Below, piece after piece: positions 24,334 to 33,745 of a stretch of 64,000 bases of DNA. The notes below the pieces were generated by a model. The model did not search any database, was not told where the DNA came from, and saw only the letters and a list, made by a program, of their open reading frames with translations. The first letter of the stretch is position 1. Each line of letters opens with the position of its first letter. The position numbers and the translations under genes are program-made. Source of the DNA: Myxococcota bacterium (GTDB taxonomy: Bacteria > Myxococcota_A > UBA9160 > SMWR01). The stretch is from the NCBI GenBank assembly GCA_039030075.1, contig JBCCEW010000010.1:1-64000 (forward strand), in the 5' to 3' direction.

Positions 24334-27300
24334 ACCCGTACCTCCGTCACGACCCTCCCGAAGAGCGCGTCGACGTCGCGACGCAGCTCCCCATCGGGCC
24401 GCACCCCCCGGAGCGACGAGACGTGGAGGATCGTCTCGCTCTCGTCGGGAATCACCAGGTGGACACGGACGGCACAATCCCCGGGGCTTCGCTCGAGGCG
24501 CTCGCGCAAGGCGACCAGTCGGTCCGGCGTGGCCTCTTCGGCCCCGATCCGCACCGCCAGCTCGCGCGCCAGTCGTTCCTCGGCCCGCTCCAGTTCGAAT
24601 ACCTCCCGCACCAGGATCTTCGGGGGATCCCCAGCCTCGAGCTTTCCAGACACGAGGAGCGGGATCGGCCCCTCCTCTCCATCGGCTTGCTGGGCCTGTT
24701 TCAGGAGACTTCCGTACTGAGCGTAAGGTTCCGCGAACACCACAAGATCGAAGGCCCCTTCCAGGTCTTCCAGGGTGGCGAACGCCATCAGCGAGCCCCG
24801 CCGGGTGCGGGTCTCGCGGAAGGACGTGATCAGGCCGCCGGCGCGGATGTCGCGCTGGTCCTTGCCCTCGGTTTCGCTGGCCTTCGTATCCGCGAAGCGG
24901 TCGAGCTCCTTGCGGACGGCGGCCAGCGGATGCCCGGTGACGTAGAAGCCGAGCACCTCCTTCTCGAACTCGAGGCGCTGGCGGTCGGTCCACTCGGCGG
25001 CGGCGGTCAGCTCGGGTTCGGGTACCGCGTCGGCGCCGGCGCCCCCGAACAGACTCTCCTGGCCGATCTCACGATCGCGCTGGGCGGCGGCCCCGGCTTC
25101 GAGCGCGACATCGAGCGTCGCCCAGACGGCGGCCCGCTCGGCGTGGAGCGGATCGAAGGCTCCGCATTTCACCAGGCTCTCGACCACCCGCCGGTTCACC
25201 TTGCGGCCGTCGATGCGCCCGGCGAAGTCGAAGAGGCTCTCGAAGGCGCCGTCCTCGGTGCGGGCCGCGAGGATCGACTCGATCGCGCCCTCGCCCACGT
25301 TCTTGACGCCCGCGAGTCCGAAGCGGATGCCCTCGGGCACCACCGTGAAGTCGCGCTCGGAGCTGTCGACCGACGGCGGCAGGATGTCGATGCCCAGCTG
25401 CTGCGCGTGGTGGATGTAGCGCGAGAGCTTGTCGTGGTTCGCCGACTCGGTGGTGAGCAGCGCGGCCAGGTATTCGCGCGGGTGGTTCGCCTTCAGGTAG
25501 GCCGTCTGGTAGGTGATCAGCGCGTAGGCGGTGGAGTGGCTCTTCGCGAAGCCGTACCCCGCGAACTCGGCCATCAGCGCGAAGACCTCTTCGGCCTTCT
25601 TCTTGTCGATGCCCCGCTCGACCGCGCCCGACACGAAGCGCTCGGCCTGCTTCGCCATCTCCTCGGGCTTCTTCTTGCCCATCGCGCGGCGCAGCAGGTC
25701 GGCCTCGCCCAGGCTGTAGCCCGCCAGCCGGTTGGCGATCTGGAGCACCTGGTCCTGATAGACGATCACGCCGAGGGTCTCGGCGGTGAGCTCCTCGAGC
25801 TCGGGCAGCAAGTACTCGATCTTCGTCAACCCGTTCTTGCGGTTGATGAAGTCGTCGACCATGCCCGAGCCCAGCGGACCCGGCCGGTAGAGTGCGACGA
25901 TCGGGATCAGCTCCTTGAACGCCTTCGGCTTGAGCTTCACCACGAGCTCGGTCATGCCGCCGGACTCGACCTGGAAGACCCCTTCCGTGTCCCCGCCGCC
26001 GAGCATCGCGTAGGTCTTCGGGTCGTCGTAGGGGATCGCGTCGATGTCGAAGTCGGGCTGGTGGTCGCGCACGCGGCGCGCGGCAGCGGCGATCGTCGTC
26101 AGCGTGCGCAGCCCGAGGAAGTCGAACTTGATCAGCCCGATCTTCTCGACGCAGCGCATGTCGAACTGGGTGACGGTGTCGCCCGACTTCGGGTCGCGGT
26201 ACAGCGGCACCGTCTCGATCAGGGGCTCGGTCCCGATCACCACGCCCGCGGCGTGGGTGCTCGCGTGGCGGGTCAGCCCCTCGAGACGCAGCGCCGTATC
26301 GAAGAGCTTCCGCACCTGGCCGTCGGCATCCATCCGCGCCCGCAGCTCGGCCGACTGCTCGATCGCCTCCTCCAGCTTGATACCCAGGGTCTCGGGGATC
26401 AGCTTGGCGATCCGGTCGACGTCGCCGAAGGACATGCCGAGGACGCGGCCCACGTCGCGGATGGCCGCCCGCGCCTGGAGCTTCCCGAAGGTGATGATCT
26501 GGGCGACGCGTTTGCCGTCGTCGCCCTCGCCGTCGTACTTGTCGGCGACGTAGCGGATCACCTGGTCGCGGCCCTTCATGCAGAAGTCGACGTCGATGTC
26601 GGGCATGCTGATCCGCTCGGGGTTCAGGAACCGCTCGAAGATGATGTCGTACTCGATTGGATCGACACCGGTAATGCCGAGCGCATAGGCCGCGAGGCTG
26701 CCCGCGGCGGAGCCGCGCCCGGGACCGACCGGGATGTCCTGATTCTTCGCGTAGTTGATGAAGTCGGCGACGATCAGGAAGTAGCCGGCGAAGCCCATCG
26801 AGGTGATGACGCCGAGCTCGTGTTCCATGCGCTTGCCGTACTCGGCGAGCTTCTTCGGGAGCGGCTCGTCCGGGGCCAGGCCCAGGCGTTCGCGCAACCC
26901 GGCCCAGGCCTGCTCCTGCACCACCTGCTCGCGGGTCTTCCCGGCGGGCACCTGGTATTCGGGCATGTGGTAGTCGCCCGTGTCGATGCCCAGCTCGAGG
27001 TTGCAGCGCTCGGCCAGCTCGAGGGTGTTCGTGACGGCCGAGGGGTGATCGCGGAAGACCTCCGCCATCTCGTCCCCGTCCTTCACGTAGAAGCCCTGAC
27101 CGTCGAACTTGAAGCGGTCGGGGTTGTCGAGGTTGGTGGCGGTGCCGATGCAGAGCAGCGCATCGTGGTGCTCGTGATCACAGGCCTCGAGGTAGTGGGC
27201 GTCGTTGGTCGCCAGCAGCGGCAACTTCATGTCGACGGCCATCTTCGTGAGCTCGGCGTTCACCGTGTCCTGCAGCCCGATGCCGTGGCGCTGCATCTCG

Positions 27301-27833
27301 AGGTAGTAGCGATCGGGGAAGATCCGCGAGAACTCCTCGACCAGCTGCCAGGCGGTGTCGACCTGTCCACCGGTGATCGCCCGGGAGACCATCGAGGAGA
27401 GACATCCCGAGGTCGCGATCAGCCCCTGGCTGTGATCCCGCAGAATGTCCATGTCGATCCGAGGCTTGTAGTAGAAGCCTTCGAGATACCCCTTCGAGAC
27501 CAGGTAGATCAGGTTCTTGTAGCCGGTCTCGTTCTGCGCGAGCAGCAGCAGGTGGTTGATGGCGTCGTAGCCGCTCTCGTCGCGCTCGCGCTTCTCCTTC
27601 TCGAAGCGCGACCCCGAGGCGATGTACACCTCGCAGCCGATGATCGGCTTGACGCCGTTTCGACGGGCGGCTTCATAGAACTCGACGGCCCCGAAGAGGT
27701 TGCCGTGATCGGTGAGGCCCACCGCGGGCATGCTCAAGGCCTTCGCGCGCTCGAAGAGCGGGTCGATCTTGATGGCGCCGTCGAGCAGCGAGTACTGGCT
27801 GTGCAGGTGCAGATGGACGAACGGCCGGGGCAC
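24330..27833 (-). CDS. dnaE: DNA polymerase III alpha subunit
   Basis: 1167 residues, the normal DnaE1 size. The replicative polymerase catalytic subunit. N-terminal PHP domain (FVHLHLHSQYSLLDGA, GLTDHGNLFGAVEFY) with most metal ligands; polymerase palm with PDIDVDFCMKGRDQVIRYV carrying the catalytic Asp pair; GRGSAAGSLAAYALGI; helix-hairpin-helix region (FGLAGVKNVGEGAIESI); C-terminal OB fold (FRETRTRRGSLMAFATLED). No proofreading exonuclease domain, as expected for DnaE. Confidence 0.98.
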   Translation of the reverse strand: MPRPFVHLHLHSQYSLLDGAIKIDPLFERAKALSMPAVGLTDHGNLFGAVEFYEAARRNGVKPIIGCEVYIASGSRFEKEKRERDESGYDAINHLLLLAQNETGYKNLIYLVSKGYLEGFYYKPRIDMDILRDHSQGLIATSGCLSSMVSRAITGGQVDTAWQLVEEFSRIFPDRYYLEMQRHGIGLQDTVNAELTKMAVDMKLPLLATNDAHYLEACDHEHHDALLCIGTATNLDNPDRFKFDGQGFYVKDGDEMAEVFRDHPSAVTNTLELAERCNLELGIDTGDYHMPEYQVPAGKTREQVVQEQAWAGLRERLGLAPDEPLPKKLAEYGKRMEHELGVITSMGFAGYFLIVADFINYAKNQDIPVGPGRGSAAGSLAAYALGITGVDPIEYDIIFERFLNPERISMPDIDVDFCMKGRDQVIRYVADKYDGEGDDGKRVAQIITFGKLQARAAIRDVGRVLGMSFGDVDRIAKLIPETLGIKLEEAIEQSAELRARMDADGQVRKLFDTALRLEGLTRHASTHAAGVVIGTEPLIETVPLYRDPKSGDTVTQFDMRCVEKIGLIKFDFLGLRTLTTIAAAARRVRDHQPDFDIDAIPYDDPKTYAMLGGGDTEGVFQVESGGMTELVVKLKPKAFKELIPIVALYRPGPLGSGMVDDFINRKNGLTKIEYLLPELEELTAETLGVIVYQDQVLQIANRLAGYSLGEADLLRRAMGKKKPEEMAKQAERFVSGAVERGIDKKKAEEVFALMAEFAGYGFAKSHSTAYALITYQTAYLKANHPREYLAALLTTESANHDKLSRYIHHAQQLGIDILPPSVDSSERDFTVVPEGIRFGLAGVKNVGEGAIESILAARTEDGAFESLFDFAGRIDGRKVNRRVVESLVKCGAFDPLHAERAAVWATLDVALEAGAAAQRDREIGQESLFGGAGADAVPEPELTAAAEWTDRQRLEFEKEVLGFYVTGHPLAAVRKELDRFADTKASETEGKDQRDIRAGGLITSFRETRTRRGSLMAFATLEDLEGAFDLVVFAEPYAQYGSLLKQAQQADGEEGPIPLLVSGKLEAGDPPKILVREVFELERAEERLARELAVRIGAEEATPDRLVALRERLERSPGDCAVRVHLVIPDESETILHVSSLRGVRPDGELRRDVDALFGRVVTEVRV

Positions 27834-27922
27834 CCCCTCCCCCTTCCCTTCTCAGTCTTTGGAACCCAGCGCGCCCATCGCGCGCTGTCGAGAGACGCCC
27901 GCCCGACGCCCCGTGTGAACGG

Positions 27923-29497
27923 CTATTCCCACTCGATGGTGGCCGGGGGCTTCGACGAAATGTCGTAGACCACCCGGTTCACGCCCTTGACCTCGTTGAT
28001 GATGCGCGTCCCGAAGGCCTGGAGCACCTCCTGGGGCAACGGCGACCAGTCGGCCGTCATCGCATCGACGGATGAGACACAGCGCACGGCGATGGCGTTC
28101 TCGTAGGTACGCTCGTCGCCCATCACGCCCACGCTCTGTACCGGCAGGAACACGGCGAAGGCCTGCCACAGCGAGTCGTAGAGCCCCGCCCGGCGGATCT
28201 CCTCGACGACGATCGCGTCGGCGCGGCGCAGCACGTCGAGCCGCTCGCGCGTGATCTCGCCCACCACCCGGATCGCCAGACCGGGGCCCGGGAACGGATG
28301 GCGACCGATCAGCGCTTCCGGGAGCCCGAGGGTGCGCCCGACCTCGCGGACCTCGTCCTTGAAGAGCTCGCGGAGCGGCTCCACCAGGTCGAGCGCCATG
28401 CGCTCGGGAAGCCCGCCCACGTTGTGGTGGGTCTTGATCGTCGCGGAGGGCCCGCGCACGGAGACGCTCTCGATCACGTCGGGATAGAGCGTGCCCTGCA
28501 CGAGGAAGCCGACCTCTCCGAGCTTCTTCGCCTCTTCCTCGAACACCTCGATGAAGGTGTGGCCGATGATCCGCCGCTTCTTCTCGGGATCGGCGATGCC
28601 CGAGAGGCGATCCAGGAACCGGTCCTCGGCGCGCACGGTGATCATCGGGATGTGGAGGTGGGCGCGGAAGAGATCCTCGACCTCTTCGCGTTCGTTCAGC
28701 CGCAAGAGGCCATTGTCGACGAACAGGCAGGTGAGCTGGTCGCCGATGTCCTTGTGCACGAGGGCCGCGGCGACCGACGAGTCGACGCCGCCCGACAAGC
28801 CGCACACGACCTGCCTGTCGCCGACCTGGGCGCGGATCCGTTCGACGGCCTCGTCGATGAACGCCTCCATGGTCCAGCTGCCGGTGCAGCCGCAGATGCG
28901 CTTCGCGAAGTTCTCGAGGATCTGGCCGCCGCCTTCCGAGTGGACGACCTCCGGATGGAACTGCAGCCCCCAGATGCGCTTCTCGGGATGGCGGACCGCG
29001 GCGAAGGGCGAGTTCTCGCTGGTCGCCGAGACCACGAAGCCCTCGGGCAGGCGCAGCACGCGGTCGCCGTGGCTCATCCAGACGACGCGCTCGGCGCCCC
29101 CCGGCAGATCGGCGAGCAGCGGGTCCTCGGACTCGCACTTGAGGAGCGCGCGGCCGTACTCGCGGTCTTCTGCGGGCTCGACCACTCCGCCCATGCGAGC
29201 GGCCAGGAGCTGCAGGCCGTAGCAGATGCCGAGCACCGGCCGATCCATCGCCAGGATCGCCAGGTCGAGGTCGGGCGCGCCGTCGTCGAGCACGCTAGAC
29301 GGACCGCCCGACAGGATGATCCCGGCCGGATCGAAGGCCCGCACCTCTTCGAGCGAGATGTCGTAGGGATGGATCTCGCAGTACACGTGGAACTCGCGCA
29401 GACGTCGCGCGATCAGCTGGGTGTACTGGGAGCCGAAGTCGAGGATCAGCAGACGATCGCGGGCAGCGGACGCGTCGCCAGGGGGAGCGGTGGTCAC
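27923..29497 (-). CDS. guaA: GMP synthase (glutamine-hydrolysing)
   Basis: 524 residues. Converts XMP to GMP with glutamine as nitrogen donor. Class I glutamine amidotransferase ([18 protein letters not shown]; nucleophile Cys in [18 protein letters not shown] with His and Glu), ATP pyrophosphatase loop ([13 protein letters not shown]), and the C-terminal dimerisation domain ending KPPATIEWE. Downstream of guaB on the same strand, so they form the usual guanine-nucleotide operon (guaBA). Confidence 0.98.
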   Translation of the reverse strand: MTTAPPGDASAARDRLLILDFGSQYTQLIARRLREFHVYCEIHPYDISLEEVRAFDPAGIILSGGPSSVLDDGAPDLDLAILAMDRPVLGICYGLQLLAARMGGVVEPAEDREYGRALLKCESEDPLLADLPGGAERVVWMSHGDRVLRLPEGFVVSATSENSPFAAVRHPEKRIWGLQFHPEVVHSEGGGQILENFAKRICGCTGSWTMEAFIDEAVERIRAQVGDRQVVCGLSGGVDSSVAAALVHKDIGDQLTCLFVDNGLLRLNEREEVEDLFRAHLHIPMITVRAEDRFLDRLSGIADPEKKRRIIGHTFIEVFEEEAKKLGEVGFLVQGTLYPDVIESVSVRGPSATIKTHHNVGGLPERMALDLVEPLRELFKDEVREVGRTLGLPEALIGRHPFPGPGLAIRVVGEITRERLDVLRRADAIVVEEIRRAGLYDSLWQAFAVFLPVQSVGVMGDERTYENAIAVRCVSSVDAMTADWSPLPQEVLQAFGTRIINEVKGVNRVVYDISSKPPATIEWE

Positions 29498-29635
29498 CGG
29501 AGTTCCTGCGCTGGGGAGGTCCCAACGGCCCCGCGTCGCCGACCGCGGAGTGGCGCTCGGTGTCGAGGGGTGCTGGCTGTGGTTCGTGGGTTGGGGGGAA
29601 ACGAGACAGTAGAGCGTCGGCCGAAGGGCCGTCGA

Positions 29636-31138
29636 CTACTCGATGCGGTAGTTCGGCGCCTCTTTGGTGATGATGACGTCGTGGACGTGGCTCTCGTTGA
29701 GGCCGGCGCCCGAGATGCGCACGAAGCGGGCCTGGGAGCGCAGAGCGCCGAGATTCGCCGCTCCGACGTAGCCCATGCCCGAGCGGAGCCCGCCGACCAG
29801 CTGATGGATGTTGCTGGTGAGGCTGCCGCGGTAGGGAATCCGACCCTCGATGCCCTCGGGCACCAGTTTGCTGGCCTCGGTCACCTCGCTCTGGAAGTAG
29901 CGGTCGGCGCTACCGGCGGTCATCGCGCCGATCGAACCCATTCCCCGATAGACCTTGTAGGAGCGGCCCTGGTAGAGGACCACCTCGCCCGGAGCCTCGT
30001 CGGTGCCGGCGAACAGGGAGCCGATCATGACGGCCGAGGCGCCGGCGGCCAGCGCCTTCACCACGTCGCCCGAGAACTTCACGCCCCCGTCGGCGATCAC
30101 CGGGATGTCGGCTCGCCGGGCCACCTGGGCGGCGTCGAGCACCGCGGTGAACTGGGGTACGCCGACGCCCGCGATGATCCGGGTCGTGCAGATCGAGCCG
30201 GGGCCCACCCCGATCTTCACTGCGGACACGCCTGCCTTCACCAATGCCTCAGTGCCTTCCGCGGTGGCGACGTTCCCACCGACCAGGGGCAGTTCGGGGA
30301 AGGTCCGGCGCAGCTCGGCGACCGTCTCGAGCACGCCCTTCGAGTGGCCGTGGGCGGTGTCCACGACGACGACGTCCACGCCGGCATCGATCAGGGCCTG
30401 GGTGCGCTCGGCGGTGTCTCCGCCGACTCCCACCGCGGCTCCGCAGCGCAGGCGGCCCCAGGCGTCCTTCGAGGCGGCCGGGAAGCGCTCGCTCTTCTCG
30501 ATGTCCTTGATCGTGATGAGCCCGCGGAGCATGCCCTGCTCGTCCACGACCAGGAGCTTCTCGATCCGGTGGGCGTGGAGGAGCTCCTTTGCCTTCTCGA
30601 GGCCCGTCCCCGGCGGCACCGTGACGAGCCCCTCGCGGGTCATGAACTGGGAGATCTCCTGGTGCGTGTCGCGCACGAAACGCAGGTCGCGATTCGTGAG
30701 GATGCCGACCGCCTTGCCGTCGCGGGTGATCGGAACGCCCGAGATCTTGTAACGGGCCATCACCTCGAGGGCTTCGTGGATGCGCTGCTCGGGCCGCATC
30801 GTGATCGGGTCGACGATCATCCCGGCTTCCGAGCGCTTCACCTTGTCGACTTCCGCGGCCTGGGCCGGGATGGACAGGTTCTTGTGGACGATCCCGATGC
30901 CGCCGTTCTGCGCCAGGCAAATCGCCGTTTCGTGCTCGGTGATCGTGTCCATCGCCGCCGAGACGAGCGGTGTGTTCAGGGTGATCTCGGGGGTGAGCCG
31001 GGTTTGAATGTCCACGCCGTCGGGGAGCACTTCGCTGGCTCCCGGTACGAGCAGGACGTCGTCGAAGGTCAGACCTTCGCGGATCCGACTACTCGGGGAA
31101 TCGTCGCGCTCCAAGACTCCGTCTCGCCCGTCCGTCAT
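29636..31138 (-). CDS. guaB: inosine-5'-monophosphate dehydrogenase
   Basis: About 500 residues; the ATG at 31138 is preferred, though a GTG two codons upstream (31144) is possible. Oxidises IMP to XMP with NAD+. FDDVLLVPG opens the barrel; two CBS domains are inserted (residues ~95-210); [15 protein letters not shown] carries the catalytic Cys, and [12 protein letters not shown] the mobile flap. Followed by guaA. Confidence 0.98.
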   Translation of the reverse strand: MTDGRDGVLERDDSPSSRIREGLTFDDVLLVPGASEVLPDGVDIQTRLTPEITLNTPLVSAAMDTITEHETAICLAQNGGIGIVHKNLSIPAQAAEVDKVKRSEAGMIVDPITMRPEQRIHEALEVMARYKISGVPITRDGKAVGILTNRDLRFVRDTHQEISQFMTREGLVTVPPGTGLEKAKELLHAHRIEKLLVVDEQGMLRGLITIKDIEKSERFPAASKDAWGRLRCGAAVGVGGDTAERTQALIDAGVDVVVVDTAHGHSKGVLETVAELRRTFPELPLVGGNVATAEGTEALVKAGVSAVKIGVGPGSICTTRIIAGVGVPQFTAVLDAAQVARRADIPVIADGGVKFSGDVVKALAAGASAVMIGSLFAGTDEAPGEVVLYQGRSYKVYRGMGSIGAMTAGSADRYFQSEVTEASKLVPEGIEGRIPYRGSLTSNIHQLVGGLRSGMGYVGAANLGALRSQARFVRISGAGLNESHVHDVIITKEAPNYRIE

Positions 31139-31404
31139 ATGCACGTCACCCGTCCGACCGTAGGATCACGCCAGCGACGCCCGGGGCGCGGCACTCCCAC
31201 CGGGGCCCCTTGGGCAGGATGCACGAACCCCGGCGGCTTGCCGCAATCTTGCGCGTTCGCCGTCGCGTCCCGGTTTTGGTGGTGGCTTCCCGTCCCCTGC
31301 GCTGTGCCTGGGTTGCGCTGGACTGTGGATCGCCGTGGCCCTCGAAGAGGGTCGCTCTCGCCCCCGGGAGCTTTTGCCAAGACTACGCGGAGGGGCCTGG
31401 GAGG

Positions 31405-31512
31405 TCAACCGATCGGGCGCCGGGGCGACTGCTCGAAGCAGTAGAAGCTCGAATTCGTGAAGCCGTTGTTCTGGTCGCGCTCGGTCCAGCCCGAGTCGCT
31501 GAGACCTGTCAG
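31405..31512 (-). other. cryptic coding-like stretch, possibly a small gene or a relic
   Basis: Between guaB and the sorting-signal gene, one minus-strand frame ending in TGA (31405-31407) reads GLSDSGWTERDQNNGFTNS then SFYCFEQSPRRPIG, with a strong GC3 pattern over about 35 codons that weakens upstream. No ATG, GTG or TTG precedes it in frame nearby (a CTG at 31512 does). It could be the tail of a decayed gene. The rest of 31145-31531 shows nothing I can name. Confidence 0.25.
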
Positions 31513-31531
31513 CCCGCGAATGCCACGCGCG

Positions 31532-32143
31532 TCATGCCAGCCGCCTTCGGCCGCCGGACCGGCTCACCCAAGCGGCGCCGAGGAGAACGGCCGCCACGCT
31601 CACCCACGCCGCGACGCGACCGACCGGTACGGCGAGGGCGCTCGGCGCCGAAGCCGCGCTGGTGGGATCGGTGCCGACCTGGATCTCGAAGCGGTCGCGG
31701 TAGAAGTCGCCATCTGTATCCGCGAGCACCGAGCTCGTTCCGGGGTCGCTCGCGGACACGAAGAGACCGGTGTTGCGCTCGATCGCATCGGCCAGACGAT
31801 CGCCGTCGTCGTCGTCATCGAGCCACGACGGGATCCCGTCTCCGTCTACGTCGTGGTTCGGGAAGCCCCCGAGCGCCAGGGGCCAGAAGCCGGGCGCGAG
31901 GGTGTCGAGGCCGCCCGCCGCGCGCGAGAACCCGACGGCATCGGCCTGGCCGACCGACACCGACCCGCCCGAGAAGCGCGGACCCGAGGCAGTCAGCGCG
32001 CCGCTCGCAAGACTCGCCTCATGCGCGCCACGCAGCGTGTAGCTCGGGCTCGTCAGATCCCCGGCCTGGGCCGAAGCCGCGATCCCCAGGCAGAAGGCCC
32101 CAGCAGCCACCCCGCGGATCCAATGCCCACGAAAACCGACCAT
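31532..32143 (-). CDS. secreted Ca-binding-repeat protein with C-terminal sorting anchor
   Basis: 203 residues. Signal peptide (GVAAGAFCLGIAASAQAG). The N-terminal part (SPSYTLRGAHEASLASGALT) resembles the start of other secreted repeat proteins. An acidic Ca2+-binding segment of thrombospondin type-3 style follows (DVDGDGIPSWLDDDDDGDRL, ADTDGDFYRDRFE, GTDPTSA). The end is a hydrophobic helix (VGRVAAWVSVAAVLLGAAWV) plus SRSGGRRRLA, a sorting or anchoring tail like the CTERM families, though no exact tag motif is recognised. Probably displayed on the cell surface. Function unknown. Confidence 0.65.
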   Translation of the reverse strand: MVGFRGHWIRGVAAGAFCLGIAASAQAGDLTSPSYTLRGAHEASLASGALTASGPRFSGGSVSVGQADAVGFSRAAGGLDTLAPGFWPLALGGFPNHDVDGDGIPSWLDDDDDGDRLADAIERNTGLFVSASDPGTSSVLADTDGDFYRDRFEIQVGTDPTSAASAPSALAVPVGRVAAWVSVAAVLLGAAWVSRSGGRRRLA

Positions 32144-32209
32144 GCGCCACCTCGTCCACGAGATGGTGCGCCCCGGCCCAGCCCCGGGTCAAGAACCGCG
32201 CGGTGTTGC

Positions 32210-33730
32210 CTAGGGGAGCAGCCGCCCCAGCAGCTCGCGCAGGGCCTTGGACGTGCCCCCGCCTTCTTCGTCGCGGGCCTGGACGACGTGCCGGTCATCG
32301 AGCAGCCCGACGCGCTCGCAGAGCTGGTCGACGGTCGCTGGGTCCTTCTCGTCGAGCAGCAGGTGGAAGCTGCGCGCGCGTGGCGCGCCGCCGAAGACCT
32401 CGACCGCCTCCCGGAGCGCATCGAGCGATGTCTCGAGGCCGGCGCCGTGGACGAACACGGTGGCGAGCGCCCCGTGCTGGGCGATCGGCCAGACCGCCGC
32501 GAAGTCGCTCGAAGCAGGTACCTCGAAGAACTCGATCGCGACGTCACCATCGACGGGCACCCGCAGCAGCGGCCGTACGCCCGGTTCCGAACTCAACTCG
32601 GCCGGCTCCACGCCCGGCAACCCGCCGAGCGCCCGATGGAAGCTCGCCCGCGCTTCGGCATGCGCCGCGACCACGGCCACCTTCGCGTCCAGGGGCGCCG
32701 CGTCGCGAGAGCGTCCCTGCTCGAGCCAGTCGCGCAGACGCGACGCCAGCGCCGGCGCGAACAGTCCCCCGGCCGGCGCTTCGGGGCGCGCAGGCTCCGC
32801 GCGGATCTCCACCATCCCGCGTCGCGCCAGGGTCTGCAGGGTGCGCAGGACCTGATAGTCGGGGAAGCGGCTGCCGTCGAGCACGTCCTGGACGCGATCC
32901 GAGAGGTCGAGGAGCAGGAGCACTTCCTGGGTGAGCGGGTGCAACACGTTCGGCAGGGACGAGCGCGAGACCTTCATCGCCACGCGCGCCTGGGGATCCG
33001 GAAGCTCCGCGGCCTCCCGCTCCCACTCGCGCTGCTGCCGACGCCACTCGCGGACCACCGCCCGGGTGGGTCGCTCGATGCCGACACCTTCGTCGTGGCC
33101 CTCTTCCCGGAACGCGAAGGAGCCTCGCCGCCAGCTGAGCAGGCGGTAGAGCGCCTTCTCGCCCGACACGGCACCCGTGCGCGCCTCGACGACGTTGCCG
33201 CCGCGCAGGAACACACGCCCCGTCTCGGCGCGACGTCCGCCGCCCTTCCGGAGCTCGACGATGCCGGTCTTGCGGTTCACCTGGAAGAGCTCGATCAGCT
33301 CGGCGAGGGAGACCTGGTTGAGCTTCCCCTCGACGCCCGGCGTCTCCTCGACGGGGGCTGCCACCGGCTCGGGCTTGCGCTTCTCGAGCAGCGCCCCGAT
33401 GAAGTGGGCGAGCGTCTCGGGATCGGCGTGGCTGGGCATGCGCGGACTGTCTGTGGTCGTGTCCTCGCCGGGCTCGCCTTCCCCGACGAAGAGGATGCCC
33501 ATGCCCTGGGTGTGCGGATTCGCCTGCAGGATGTCGGCGAGCCGCGCCCCATCGATCAGGGGCAGCCCCAGCTCCACCACCATCGCGCGCGGCTTCTCGC
33601 TGAGCGCGTACTCGAGCGCCGCAGCGCCGTGCGCCACGAGGTTCGCTTCGATCGCATGGCTCTGGCATGCCGCGGCGATGCGGCGCCCGCGCTGGATATC
33701 GCTGTCCGCGATGAGGACGGTTTCGTTCAC
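32210..33730 (-). CDS. pseudo-receiver + DUF4388 (PATAN) protein
   Basis: 506 residues. Residues ~1-120 are a CheY-like receiver: ETVLIADSDIQRGRRI gives the acidic pocket, but the phosphorylated Asp position reads VVELGLPLIDG (Glu) and the Thr/Lys switch is missing, so it is probably not phosphorylated. Residues ~135-240 are a DUF4388/PATAN domain (VEGKLNQVSLAELIELFQVN, ...TGIVELRKGGG, GRVFLRGGNVVEARTG), which typically pairs with other signalling proteins in Myxococcota. The C-terminus (KVAVVAAHAEARASFHRALG, IEFFEVPASSDFAAVW) looks like a small-GTPase fold without a P-loop. Fifteen bases separate it from the canonical response regulator upstream. Partners unknown. Confidence 0.7.
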   Translation of the reverse strand: MNETVLIADSDIQRGRRIAAACQSHAIEANLVAHGAAALEYALSEKPRAMVVELGLPLIDGARLADILQANPHTQGMGILFVGEGEPGEDTTTDSPRMPSHADPETLAHFIGALLEKRKPEPVAAPVEETPGVEGKLNQVSLAELIELFQVNRKTGIVELRKGGGRRAETGRVFLRGGNVVEARTGAVSGEKALYRLLSWRRGSFAFREEGHDEGVGIERPTRAVVREWRRQQREWEREAAELPDPQARVAMKVSRSSLPNVLHPLTQEVLLLLDLSDRVQDVLDGSRFPDYQVLRTLQTLARRGMVEIRAEPARPEAPAGGLFAPALASRLRDWLEQGRSRDAAPLDAKVAVVAAHAEARASFHRALGGLPGVEPAELSSEPGVRPLLRVPVDGDVAIEFFEVPASSDFAAVWPIAQHGALATVFVHGAGLETSLDALREAVEVFGGAPRARSFHLLLDEKDPATVDQLCERVGLLDDRHVVQARDEEGGGTSKALRELLGRLLP

Positions 33731-33745
33731 GTGTGGCTCCGTGGC

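Noticed and set aside
24423-27968. A plus-strand open frame of more than 1100 codons opposite dnaE
   Set aside because: It is the mirror of the GC3-rich dnaE gene; the product is His/Asp/Gln-rich without any known domain. The same applies to long antisense frames opposite guaA, mutase, icmF and the signalling genes.
30249-30920. Minus-strand frame of 223 codons inside guaB
   Set aside because: Out-of-frame shadow of guaB; Arg/His/Pro-rich with no domain.
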